In this document: in pieces, positions 9,468 to 20,056 of the stretch
Layout of the letters: each line of letters starts with the position of its first letter
Numbering within the stretch: the first letter of the stretch is position 1
Source: Pseudomonadota bacterium
GTDB taxonomy: Bacteria > Myxococcota_A > UBA796 > GCA-2862545
DNA length: 64,000 bases
Assembly: GCA_947505245.1 (NCBI GenBank)
Contig: CANNIZ010000013.1
Coordinates: 1-64,000 of the forward strand
Reading direction: 5' to 3'
The notes under the pieces: model-generated
What the model was told of the DNA's origin: nothing
The model's database searches: none
Seen by the model: only the letters and a program-made list of their open reading frames with translations
Made by a program: the position numbers and the translations under genes

Positions 9468-10492
9468 GTGGGGCCCTCCACGACTTCGCGCGCGATCGTC
9501 GCCCGCCGTAGCGGTCCGAGATCGGTGGAGCGCTTTTCCTGAAACTGGGCGAGCTGGGCGTTTGCCGCCGCGAGTTGCTGAAGCAACATGCTGATCAGGC
9601 CGCGCCTGAAGATGGTTCCAGCCCAGGTTCCGTCGTTCATCAGAGCGGTGTAACCGGTGCGGTCGAGCGACTGCGCGACGACCTGATCCTTCGCGAGGCA
9701 GGAGCACATGCGGACGCCCCCTTCGGCGAGCGCCACCATTCCGAACGCGGCGCCGGGGCCGAGCGTCGCGAGCGCCTGCACGCGATCGCCTTCCACCGCG
9801 ACGATGACTTCGACCTGACCTTCGTGGATGAGGAACATGGTGTCGCCGGGCTGGCCCTCGGTGCACAACAAAGCGCCTGGTCCGTAGGCGGTGGCATGCA
9901 GGTAGGGCGCGATCCCCGCGAGCGCCTCGTCGGGCGCGTCTGCGAACGCAGGGCTCTGCCTCAAGGTGATCAGGGCATCGATTGGACGGCTCGAGAACGA
10001 GCCACCTGGGCCGAACATCGCCGATACGGCTCCGAAGAAGCGCTCGCTTGGCGGGACGGGGGTTCGGACGCGGCCGTCCGAGAGCTCGGCGATTCGGTCG
10101 CCGACGGCCCGCAGTCGCCCGACCTGGTTGATGAGCGTTCGGCGCTCGAGCTCGGCGGCCGCAGGGTGGACCGTGTCGCGCAGCTCTTCATAGCCGGCGC
10201 GGTCCAACTCGAGGATGTGCGACGGCTCGGCGGCGACGACGTCGGCGCCCCGGAAGCCCGTGTCGAACAGCCCGGTTTCGCCGACGAGGTCGTTCGGGCC
10301 CGCAGAGCCGATGACCACCCCGTCGCGCACCACCTCGAGCCTGCCCTCTACGACGATGACGACGCCTTCGGCAGGTTCACCGGCGGCGATGACGCGCTCC
10401 CCCGGCGCGAGGGCGCGCTCCCTGAAACGGCGTCGCGCCGTGTAGAGGTCGACGTCGTTGAGGCCCTGGAAGAGTTGGGGTACGGGCTTCAT
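9464..10492 (-). CDS. Protein with two cyclic-nucleotide-binding (CNB) domains
   Basis: This is a 342-residue cytoplasmic protein. Residues about 5-110 and 190-300 each resemble a Crp/PKA-type CNB domain, with blocks such as VIAAGEPAEGVVIVVEGRLEV and LLCTEGQPGDTMFLIHEGQVEV. There is no helix-turn-helix, so it is not a Crp-type regulator. The C-terminal end looks helical (LLQQLAAANAQLAQFQEK). The start at 10492 is preferred over an upstream ATG at 10519 because AGGGGGAG lies seven bases before it. The canonical phosphate-binding GE-R-A signature is only partly present (GETGLFD in the first domain), so ligand binding is uncertain. It is first in the operon that leads to the lipoprotein and the giant pseudokinase, and it may be a cAMP- or cGMP-responsive adaptor for that complex. 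Confidence 0.85.
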   Translation of the reverse strand: MKPVPQLFQGLNDVDLYTARRRFRERALAPGERVIAAGEPAEGVVIVVEGRLEVVRDGVVIGSAGPNDLVGETGLFDTGFRGADVVAAEPSHILELDRAGYEELRDTVHPAAAELERRTLINQVGRLRAVGDRIAELSDGRVRTPVPPSERFFGAVSAMFGPGGSFSSRPIDALITLRQSPAFADAPDEALAGIAPYLHATAYGPGALLCTEGQPGDTMFLIHEGQVEVIVAVEGDRVQALATLGPGAAFGMVALAEGGVRMCSCLAKDQVVAQSLDRTGYTALMNDGTWAGTIFRRGLISMLLQQLAAANAQLAQFQEKRSTDLGPLRRATIAREVVEGPT

Positions 10493-10541
10493 CGGGACGC
10501 TCCCCCTGCCGGTTTCCATCGAGCATACACCGTTGACAGGG

Positions 10542-11486
10542 CTATTTCTGCTCCGCGCCCACGATGCGGGTGCGCACCACGGACGCCAGGATGGCGACGG
10601 TGAGCGTTCCGAAGATGACGGCCAGCGACAGGTACGTTGGAACTTCGACCCAGTGTTGGCCGATCATCTTGAATCCAATGAACGACAGGATCACCGACAG
10701 CGCGACCTTCAGGTAGTGGAACGCCCCCATCAGGGCTGCAACCAGGAAGTAAAGCGAGCGCAAGCCCAAGATGGCGAAGATGTTCGACGTGTAGACGATG
10801 AACGGATCCGACGTGATGCCGATCACGGCCGGGATCGAGTCCACCGCAAAAAGAAGGTCCGAAGCCTCGACTGCGAGGAGGACGAGGAACAGCGGCGTCA
10901 CCATATTTCGCGCGCCTTCCTTCACGAAGAAGTGCTCGCCGTGGTAGTCTTTCGTGATCGGAAGCAGGCGACGGGCGTACTTGATCAAGCGCGAATCTTC
11001 GACGTTGGCCGACTCGTCTTCGCCAGAAAACAGCAGCTTGATGCCGGTGTAGATCAGCAGCGCTCCGAAGATGTAGAGGAGCCACTCGAAGCGTTGTACC
11101 GCCGCGGTCCCGAGCCCGATGAACACGCCGCGCAGCAGCAGCGCGCCGAGGATTCCCCAGAACAACACGCGATGTTGAACGTTGCGCGGCACGCGGAACT
11201 GGTCGAACAACACGCCGAACACGAACACGTTGTCGACCGATAACGCCTGTTCTACGACGTAGCCCTGCGCGTACAACGCCGCTGATTGCCGGCCGATCGC
11301 GACCCACACGAAGCCGCCAAAGGCGGCGGCGATCGACACCCACATCGCGGTCCACGCTGCGGCCTTCGCGAATGAAAGCTCCTGCGCGCGGCGCTGAAGT
11401 ACGCCGAGGTCGAGCGCGAGGAGGCCGAAGATGAGCAGCATGAAACCGCCCCACCAAGCGGGCGTGCCGACGGTATCTACGGTCAT
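10542..11486 (-). CDS. TerC/Alx family integral membrane protein
   Basis: This is a 314-residue polytopic inner-membrane protein with about eight to nine hydrophobic segments. The TerC family signature ALSVDNVFVFGVLF near residue 82 and a second acidic intramembrane motif SDLLFAVDSIPAV near residue 215 are both present; these aspartates are thought to bind metal. Family members act in manganese export/homeostasis (Alx, MeeF/MeeY) or tellurite resistance, so metal transport is the likely role. The ATG at 11486 is divergent from lon across a 149-base gap. No riboswitch of the yybP-ykoY type was recognised upstream. Confidence 0.93.
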   Translation of the reverse strand: MTVDTVGTPAWWGGFMLLIFGLLALDLGVLQRRAQELSFAKAAAWTAMWVSIAAAFGGFVWVAIGRQSAALYAQGYVVEQALSVDNVFVFGVLFDQFRVPRNVQHRVLFWGILGALLLRGVFIGLGTAAVQRFEWLLYIFGALLIYTGIKLLFSGEDESANVEDSRLIKYARRLLPITKDYHGEHFFVKEGARNMVTPLFLVLLAVEASDLLFAVDSIPAVIGITSDPFIVYTSNIFAILGLRSLYFLVAALMGAFHYLKVALSVILSFIGFKMIGQHWVEVPTYLSLAVIFGTLTVAILASVVRTRIVGAEQK

Positions 11487-11607
11487 CGAGACTCCATCCT
11501 CCCCCCTATCGCATTCCCATCCTGGCTGCCCTTGTGTAGTCTCCGGCCGGGTCGCTTGTCCGACCCACCCGCGTGACTACGTCAACGGCAACTTCAGCTT
11601 CCCCACG

Positions 11608-11622
11608 CCCGCCCTTGGCGGG
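11608..11622 (+). promoter_or_regulatory. Small hairpin just upstream of the lon ribosome binding site
   Basis: CCCGCC and GGCGGG flank a three-base loop, ending about four bases before the CGAGG-like Shine-Dalgarno sequence of lon. A six-pair GC stem this close could influence translation or be chance in such G+C-rich DNA. A second inverted repeat (GGGTCG/CGACCC) lies near 11550. Confidence 0.3.
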
Positions 11623-11635
11623 ACCCGAGGCACCC

Positions 11636-14077
<2,442 letters not shown>

Positions 14078-14155
14078 TTGCGTTCCCATCTTTTCGCGCA
14101 CGAGGTACCCGCGGGGACGGTCGAAGAGGGCGCGGCCGATAAGGAAGTTCGTGCG

Positions 14156-14452
14156 GTGGCGCTACGCACGACGGACTTCCACAAGGCCTACCAGCTCGCC
14201 GAGCTCATCGGCGAGGCCTTCGGTGAAGAAGCGGACGATTGGTCGTTCCCGCTGTTCATCGAGGGCTACTCGGACGGGGCCGCGGTGGCGGCGGCCGACG
14301 AGTTGAACGAGATGGTGCGCGAGATCGACGAACTGGACCGCTCGGCGCTCGCGGATTTGGAAGGCGACTGGTCGGAGACGCTCGCTGCATTCCGCGCGCT
14401 GTTTCACGACGTCGCGGCGCGTGGAAATTCGTTGGTGCTGACCGTCAGCTGA
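14156..14452 (+). CDS. Small acidic protein of unknown function
   Basis: This is a predicted 98-residue soluble protein, rich in Glu, Asp and Ala, with helical-looking segments such as FHKAYQLAELIGEAFGEE and no cysteine or membrane segment. The start used is GTG at 14156 with AAGGAA about nine bases upstream; a TTG at 14078 immediately after lon would lengthen it to 124 residues but gives a less natural N terminus. It lies between lon and the pseudokinase gene on the same strand. I do not recognise the family. It could be a Lon-associated or pseudokinase-associated accessory protein, but nothing in the sequence proves this. Confidence 0.6.
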   Translation: MALRTTDFHKAYQLAELIGEAFGEEADDWSFPLFIEGYSDGAAVAAADELNEMVREIDELDRSALADLEGDWSETLAAFRALFHDVAARGNSLVLTVS

Positions 14453-14508
14453 GGATCATAGCCGTTCCTCCCCCGCGCTTGTTAGGGTGGCGGCGCAGGG
14501 AGAACGGC

Positions 14509-16431
14509 ATGAGCGATTCCACCACGACACAGTCGACGGGCCCAGACTTTGCGGGCATGCAGCCCACGGGGCGTCGCATCGCAGGCGGTACGGCGGACCT
14601 CGTCGAGCTCGATGACGGGGCTGACGAGGGCCTCCGACACACAGCGCTCGTGTTTCACGAGCGGTACCGCGAACACGATGCGCTGCGGACCGGTATCGAG
14701 ATCGCGCGTGGGTTCATGGAATTCCCGATGGTGTCCGGCCTTGTCGAGCTGAGCCACTGGCTCCCGGAGCAAGGTACGTTCATCTACCCGACGGGTACGG
14801 CGTGGACGGCGACGGAGGTCCTCCGGACGTTGCGCGACTCCGGTGGCGTCACGGTGCCGTCGCGCTCCATCCTCGAGGCGGCCTACCTGTCTGCGATGAT
14901 CTTGCAGGAAGCGTCAGAGACGGGGCCGCAGCAGGGGGTTTTCGCGCACGGGTCGATGACGCCGTCGCGCGTGTTGTTCAAGGCCGACGGTCAGGTGCAG
15001 ATCATCGGCTACGGTCTGCCCGCCGTCGATCTGATGATGTACCTGGAAGACGCGGACAACGTCCCGAACGAGGACACGTTCCGGTATGCCCCGCCCGAGC
15101 GGATGGCCGGCCTCGCCGAAGACGGCGACAGCGACATCTACACGCTGTGCCTCGTGCTGTGGGAGCTGTTGTCGGGCGAGCCCGTATACGACGGTACGAT
15201 CGACGAGATGCGGGAGATGGCGAAGCGCGGCGACGCCGACAAGCGCGTGACACGATCCGCCCCCAAACAGCGAAAGGTGCCGGACGGGCTCGCGGACCTG
15301 TTTGTTCGCGCGTTGAACCCGGACCCGGACGCGCGCCCGACTCCGCTCGAGTTCGTGCAGGGCATCGAGAAATTGATGACCGAGAACCCTGATGGGGTCA
15401 CGCTCGAGCAGGTCATGGACAAGGTCCGCGAGGGCAGCAAGCGCGGCCGTTCGCTCGCCGCGCCGCCAAAGGGCGCCGAGGCTGTTGGGGGTCGTGGACG
15501 CCCGGTCGGCCCGACGTCGGTACCCAAGGGTCAGCTGCTCGCGGCCGGCGCGGGAATCATGTCGATGTCGATCGGGGTCGTGGCGCGTGGACCGGGAGGC
15601 CCTCCAGGGGCTCCGGGCGCAGCACCTCCAGGTGACGTCGTGGCCCCCGAGGCCGGCAGCCGCTGGGGCAAGCCCGCCCGCGGTGGTGGAGCGAAGGACG
15701 ATGGGGACGCGCGCGACAAGCTGCGTGCGCGCCTTCGCAAGGGCGACGGCAAGGACGCTGCACCCGCAGAGGCCCCCACGGGTTCGGGCAGCGTCGAAGA
15801 CGCGCGGGAGCGCCTGCGCAACCGCCTGAAGGGCAAGGAAGACGTCAAGGCCGCGGCACCTGCGGCCGAGGCGGCGGCGGCCCCGATCGCGACGGACGAC
15901 GCGCGCGCGCGCCTTCGTGGTCGACTCAAGCCAGGCTCGGCGGTGGCACCCGCGGCCGAGGCTCCCGCAGAGGTGGTGGTCCCGACCGACGCCGCGCCGG
16001 CGGACGCGGCCCCTACGCCACCCGCCGACCCTCGCGAGGCCCTTCGCGAGCGGCTCAAGGCGCGCAGCAGCGGCGGTGCGGCCGAAGCGCCTGCGTCCGA
16101 AGCGAAGGCGCCCGAGGCTCCGGCGGCCCCCGCGGTCGAGGCTCCGGCTCCGCCCGAGGTCGCTCCTGCGCCGGCCGCGCCGGTCGATCCACGCGCCGCG
16201 CTGCGCGAGAAGCTGCGTCAACGCGCTGGCGAGCAGCCGACGGGCACACCTTCGGCGCCGGTCCCGGCGGCGCCTCCCGCGGCCGTGGAGACCGCCCCTG
16301 CGGCCGCTTCGGAGGCCGCACCGGCGGCGGCTTCGGTCGAAGCTCCAGCGGCGGCTCCAGCCCCGGCGGCAGAAGATCCCCGCGAAGCGCTGCGTCGCAA
16401 GCTCCGCGAGCGGGCCCAGACCAAAGAGTAG
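14509..16431 (+). CDS. Pseudokinase with C-terminal DxRxxLRxRL repeats
   Basis: This is a 640-residue protein with a good Shine-Dalgarno sequence (GCAGGGAG). Residues about 15-290 form a degenerate kinase domain: catalytic loop HGSMTPSR at 147-154 in place of HRDLKPxN, IGYG at 166-169 in place of DFG, but APPE at 194-197, SDIYTL at 208-213 and DARP at 274-277 retained. N-terminal segments (GMQPTGRRIAG; ALVFHERYREHDAL) match those of the giant protein at 1-8565 (GMRATGRMIAG; ALVFIDAYREHPAL), so the two are paralogues. After a Gly/Pro linker, six basic amphipathic repeats D(A/P)RxxLRx(R/K)L(K/R) start at residues 400, 431, 464, 507, 560 and 623, separated by Ala/Pro linkers. No enzymatic activity is expected; a scaffold that displays short binding helices is a reasonable guess. 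Confidence 0.88.
   Translation: MSDSTTTQSTGPDFAGMQPTGRRIAGGTADLVELDDGADEGLRHTALVFHERYREHDALRTGIEIARGFMEFPMVSGLVELSHWLPEQGTFIYPTGTAWTATEVLRTLRDSGGVTVPSRSILEAAYLSAMILQEASETGPQQGVFAHGSMTPSRVLFKADGQVQIIGYGLPAVDLMMYLEDADNVPNEDTFRYAPPERMAGLAEDGDSDIYTLCLVLWELLSGEPVYDGTIDEMREMAKRGDADKRVTRSAPKQRKVPDGLADLFVRALNPDPDARPTPLEFVQGIEKLMTENPDGVTLEQVMDKVREGSKRGRSLAAPPKGAEAVGGRGRPVGPTSVPKGQLLAAGAGIMSMSIGVVARGPGGPPGAPGAAPPGDVVAPEAGSRWGKPARGGGAKDDGDARDKLRARLRKGDGKDAAPAEAPTGSGSVEDARERLRNRLKGKEDVKAAAPAAEAAAAPIATDDARARLRGRLKPGSAVAPAAEAPAEVVVPTDAAPADAAPTPPADPREALRERLKARSSGGAAEAPASEAKAPEAPAAPAVEAPAPPEVAPAPAAPVDPRAALREKLRQRAGEQPTGTPSAPVPAAPPAAVETAPAAASEAAPAAASVEAPAAAPAPAAEDPREALRRKLRERAQTKE
15706..16407 (+). repeat. 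Six degenerate DxRxxLRxRL coding repeats with lengthening spacers
   Basis: Eleven-residue repeats begin at 15706, 15799, 15898, 16027, 16186 and 16375. Successive start-to-start distances are 31, 33, 43, 53 and 63 codons. The repeats are conserved in the positions D, R, L, R, L while the linkers are Ala/Pro/Glu-rich. Confidence 0.8.
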
Positions 16432-16461
16432 CGCAACGGCGGCCCACCTGGACTACGCTGG

Positions 16462-17691
16462 ATGGTGAGGCCCGCTGTGTCCGGTTGGAACCGTCCGATC
16501 GTGATTGAGACCATCCCCGCGAACCAGAAGATCTGGTTCGTGAGCGATCTTCACATGGGTGACGGCACGCCGTCCGACGTGTTCTTCGGCAAGGACAAGC
16601 CGCTCATCGCGCTGCTGAACCAGGTCGAGCGCGAAGGCTGCATGCTCGTGATCGTCGGCGACGCGATGGACTTCCACCAAGCGTGGACGTTCACGCGCAT
16701 CCTACGCGCCCACCAGGAGTTGCTGTCGGCGATGAGCCGCATCGGCCGCGCTGGAAAGCTGATCTACGTGGTCGGGAATCACGACTACGACATCAGCTTG
16801 TACCGGCAGGTGCTGAATTTCCGCGTGTGCGACGAGCTCCACGTCGGCGACCGGATCCTCGTCCAGCACGGCTACCAGTACGATCCGTACATCGGCAATT
16901 CGCTGGAAGGGAGCCACGTCGCGACGAAGGTGCACCACACCGCCGAACGGGTGCTCAATACCTGGCTGCGCGTACCCCTCGGCGAGTTCTACACGCTTGG
17001 CAACCGGCTCCTGTTCTGGCTCGCCCACAAGCTCGCGCTCGGCAGCTGGGCGCTCGCGGCCGGCATGCGAAAGGCGGGCTTCCCGGGCGGGGAAGACACG
17101 CTGAATCGCCACATCGATTATTGGGCGCGCAGCAACATGGGCGACCCGATGTGCATGTTGCGGCCGGTGTTGCAGCGGCTTCGCGAGGATCGTTGGCCGA
17201 ACATTCTTTGTGGGCACAGCCACCTGCCAGGACTCGTGCGCGACGCCCTTCGGCCTGATCGCGCCTACGTCAACACCGGAAGCTGGTCGTTCGCGTCGTC
17301 GCATTACGTGATCTGGGACGGCGAGAGCTTCGTCGTCAACGACTGGATCACGCGGCGCGGCTTTGGTGACGAGTTCTACGGACCCGTGTTGGACGGCAGC
17401 ATCGACGAGAAGGACTTCTGGCAGTGGTGGCGCGAGAACTACATGGGGCTGCTGCGTTTCCGCGAAGGAGAGGAGCGAAGAGGTCGCCTTCGAGGGTGGG
17501 AAAGCTACGTTCGGGACACGCAGTACCTCGCGCGCCTGGAGCCGGGCATGAAGCCGTTGCTCGACCGGACCGCTGTGGAGGCGGGTCTCGTCGACGACAC
17601 GGCAGATTCCTCGATCGGCACGCTCGCTGACGCTGGGAAACAGGCGCCCGAGGCGCCAAACGATGAAACGGCAAACGAGGTGCGGACGTGA
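16462..17691 (+). CDS. Calcineurin-like metallophosphoesterase
   Basis: This is a 409-residue protein with the five metal-binding blocks of the calcineurin-like superfamily: SDLHMGD (about 28-34), GDAMDF, GNHDYD, an intermediate His region, and GHSHLP. The layout resembles UDP-2,3-diacylglucosamine hydrolase (LpxH/LpxI-like) and uncharacterised Myxococcota phosphoesterases, but it is longer than LpxH and carries a variable C-terminal extension. The substrate is therefore not assigned. It follows the pseudokinase gene after 30 bases, and its TGA overlaps the GTG of mtnA (GTGA), so the two are probably co-translated. A downstream GTG at 16501 is an alternative start. Confidence 0.85.
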   Translation: MVRPAVSGWNRPIVIETIPANQKIWFVSDLHMGDGTPSDVFFGKDKPLIALLNQVEREGCMLVIVGDAMDFHQAWTFTRILRAHQELLSAMSRIGRAGKLIYVVGNHDYDISLYRQVLNFRVCDELHVGDRILVQHGYQYDPYIGNSLEGSHVATKVHHTAERVLNTWLRVPLGEFYTLGNRLLFWLAHKLALGSWALAAGMRKAGFPGGEDTLNRHIDYWARSNMGDPMCMLRPVLQRLREDRWPNILCGHSHLPGLVRDALRPDRAYVNTGSWSFASSHYVIWDGESFVVNDWITRRGFGDEFYGPVLDGSIDEKDFWQWWRENYMGLLRFREGEERRGRLRGWESYVRDTQYLARLEPGMKPLLDRTAVEAGLVDDTADSSIGTLADAGKQAPEAPNDETANEVRT

Positions 17692-18743
17692 AGGTAGGCG
17701 GCGTTTCGTGGCGTACGGTGGAGCTTGGTCGGGACGGACGGCTCGTGTTGATCGACCAGAAGCAGATCCCGTTCGCGTTCGCGACGGTCGAGACGGTGGA
17801 CTGGCGCGACACGGCGCGGTGCATCGTCGACATGACGGTCCGCGGGGCGGGTGCGATCGGCGCGACGGGCGCCGCAGGTGTAGCGCAGGCGGCGATCACC
17901 GCTCCCGACGAGGGCTTCTTCGCTGCGGTGGACGTCGCGGTCGCGGGCCTGCGCGCGACGCGGCCGACGGCGCAGAACCTGTTCGCCGGCATCGAGCGCG
18001 TTCGTCGCGCAATGGACGGAGCGTCGTCCCCGGCGGAGGCGCGTGAGCGGGCTTTCTTCGAGGCGCGAGCGGTGGCCGACGACGACGCGTCCGCCTGCAA
18101 GGCGATCGGCGAGCATGGCCGGGCGTTGATCCGCGATGGCATGCGCATCTCAACGCACTGCAACGCGGGCTGGCTGGCGTTCGTTGATTGGGGCAGCGCC
18201 CTGTCACCGATCTACGCCGCTCATCGCGACGGGCTGCGGCTCCACGTGTGGGTCGACGAGACACGTCCTCGGCAGCAGGGAGCGCGCCTCACCGCGTGGG
18301 AGCTCGGCCAGGAGGGCGTCCCGCACGCGATCGTGACCGATGGCGTGATCGGCTCGATCATGAAGCGCGGCGAGGTGGATCTCGTGATCGTCGGGTCCGA
18401 TCGCATCGCGGCGAACGGTGACGTCGCCAACAAGGTCGGCACCTACGCGCTCGCCGTCCTTGCGAAGCATCACGGGGTGCCGTTCTACGTCGCCGCGCCG
18501 AGCGCAACCATCGATTGGGCCTGCCCGAACGGGGACGCGATCCCGATCGAGGAGCGCTCGACGGACGAGGTCCACCTCGTGCACGGCCCCGATGCGCAGG
18601 GCGCGCTGCACACGGTGCGGGTCACCGCGCCTGGCGCAGGCGCACGGAACCCTGCGTTCGATGTGACGCCTGCGGCGCTGATCACGGGCATCATCACAGA
18701 GCGGGGTGTGTTCGCTCCGGGCGGCCTTCAGCCCAGGCTGTAG
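17688..18743 (+). CDS. mtnA: Methylthioribose-1-phosphate isomerase
   Basis: This is a 351-residue enzyme of the methionine salvage pathway. It converts 5-methylthioribose-1-phosphate to the ribulose form. Family blocks are all present: RGAGAIGATGAAG, ISTHCNAGWLA with the catalytic Cys, VDETRPRQQGARLTAWEL, GSDRIAANGDVANKVGTYALA with the catalytic Asp, and NPAFDVTPAALITGIITE. The length is typical. The GTG start overlaps the stop of the metallophosphoesterase. The 3' end overlaps the 3' end of the convergent cyclase-like gene by 16 bases. No other methionine salvage gene is in the window. Confidence 0.96.
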   Translation: MKVGGVSWRTVELGRDGRLVLIDQKQIPFAFATVETVDWRDTARCIVDMTVRGAGAIGATGAAGVAQAAITAPDEGFFAAVDVAVAGLRATRPTAQNLFAGIERVRRAMDGASSPAEARERAFFEARAVADDDASACKAIGEHGRALIRDGMRISTHCNAGWLAFVDWGSALSPIYAAHRDGLRLHVWVDETRPRQQGARLTAWELGQEGVPHAIVTDGVIGSIMKRGEVDLVIVGSDRIAANGDVANKVGTYALAVLAKHHGVPFYVAAPSATIDWACPNGDAIPIEERSTDEVHLVHGPDAQGALHTVRVTAPGAGARNPAFDVTPAALITGIITERGVFAPGGLQPRL

Positions 18744-20056
18744 ACCTTCAGGTCGCCGCAGCTTCCGCGCTCTTCGGTGAGGACGAGCCCGGCGGGGAGC
18801 TGCTTGAAGACGGTGTCCGAGATCAGCACGTCGGCGCCGGTCTCGCGGGCGTATCGTTCGACGGCTACGGCGCGGTCGACGTCTTCGCCAAGGGCCCCGT
18901 AGCGAACGCGCATCGGCGTGCCGAGGTTGCCGACGACGACGCGGCCACTGTGCACGCCGATCTGCGTGGCTGGCGGCTTTCCGGACGCGCTCCACACGCG
19001 TGTTCGGCCGTTCTTCTCCCAGTCGCGCTGGAGGTCCGTGAAGCGACGGCGGATCGTCTGGGCGGCGCGCACGGCGCGGAGCGCGTGGTCGTTCTGCAGG
19101 CCCGGCGCTCCGAACACGGCGACAAACCCGACGCCGTGCTGGTTGAGGATCATTCCCCCGTGGCCGTCCACGACGTCCGTCATGGTGCCCATCCACTCGT
19201 TGGCGAGCAGGAGCAGTTCGTCGGGTTGGGCCGTAGTCGCGAGTCGCCCTGCGTCCAGGTTGCCGCTGATCAGGGTGACGTCGCGAACCTCGGCAGCTGC
19301 GGCGAGCGTCCCGTGTTCGGTCGTGAGCACGTCTGCGACGCGCTGGGAGACGTAGCGCCCGAACGTCTGCTTTACGTAGTGGCGCTCGTGCATTCCCTTT
19401 GCGAGGTGATCGAGTCGACGGACAGAGGCATCCCCGGCGGCGGGCGGAGGCTCGGTAGAGCGGCGTTCGACCTGCGGAAACGACAGCAGCCAGGCGAGCA
19501 CGGCGATGCCGACGGCCACGATGCCGGCGATCGCCGTCGCGGAAACGAACGCCCGACGCCGCACGTCGGTGAGTGTTTTCTCGTCCATGCGCACGACGAT
19601 GACGCCGCCGTCGTTTCCGATGGTGGCGGGGACCGGCGAATACGCCTCGATGCCTGTCTCGGTAGAAAACGACCCTTCGCGGAGGCCGCGTACGAGCTTG
19701 GGCGAGCGTGCAGCGTCGATCTCGACGCCTGCGGGCTGTGGGGCGCGATCCCGGGCCCAATCGGCCACCACCCGGAGGCTGCCTGGAGCTGCACCCGGAA
19801 CGAGCAGCGTGATCGCGGAGGTGGCCGCGTCGTCGGCACCGAGCGTGGCAAATCGCTCGGTGAGCTTTGCAGGATCTTCGGCGTCCAACGCGAGGCCATC
19901 CGCGAGTGCCGCAGCCGTGGCCTGCGCACGCCCCGTGATCGCCTCATGTTCGGCGCGTACGGCCTGCCCAGCCTGCCAGAACGCGATCGCACCGACGAGC
20001 AGGATCAAGCCCGTCGCGAACGCTGCTGCGGTGAGCTGGTCGCGCTGGGTCGACAT
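18728..20056 (-). CDS. Membrane class III cyclase homologue lacking metal-binding aspartates
   Basis: This is a 442-residue protein with membrane segments at about 12-30 and 169-192, an extracytoplasmic region between them, and a C-terminal class III nucleotide cyclase domain (about 255-440) preceded by a QTFGRYVSQRVA linker like those of the cyclases at 58512 and 60017. The first metal-binding Asp is replaced (LISGNLD, Asn266 where active enzymes have FxD) and the second is also missing (HGVGFVAVFGAP, Val309 where others have GDAVLAVFGAP). Catalysis is therefore unlikely, and it may be a sensor or regulatory pseudocyclase. Its ATG overlaps the TGA of the PP2C-CNB gene (TGATG). A TTG one codon upstream is possible but unnecessary. 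Confidence 0.85.
   Translation of the reverse strand: MSTQRDQLTAAAFATGLILLVGAIAFWQAGQAVRAEHEAITGRAQATAAALADGLALDAEDPAKLTERFATLGADDAATSAITLLVPGAAPGSLRVVADWARDRAPQPAGVEIDAARSPKLVRGLREGSFSTETGIEAYSPVPATIGNDGGVIVVRMDEKTLTDVRRRAFVSATAIAGIVAVGIAVLAWLLSFPQVERRSTEPPPAAGDASVRRLDHLAKGMHERHYVKQTFGRYVSQRVADVLTTEHGTLAAAAEVRDVTLISGNLDAGRLATTAQPDELLLLANEWMGTMTDVVDGHGGMILNQHGVGFVAVFGAPGLQNDHALRAVRAAQTIRRRFTDLQRDWEKNGRTRVWSASGKPPATQIGVHSGRVVVGNLGTPMRVRYGALGEDVDRAVAVERYARETGADVLISDTVFKQLPAGLVLTEERGSCGDLKVYSLG

Noticed and set aside
14078-14155. N-terminal extension of the small gene after lon, starting at TTG 14078
   Set aside because: The leader has no Shine-Dalgarno sequence and unusual composition; the GTG at 14156 with AAGGAA upstream is preferred.
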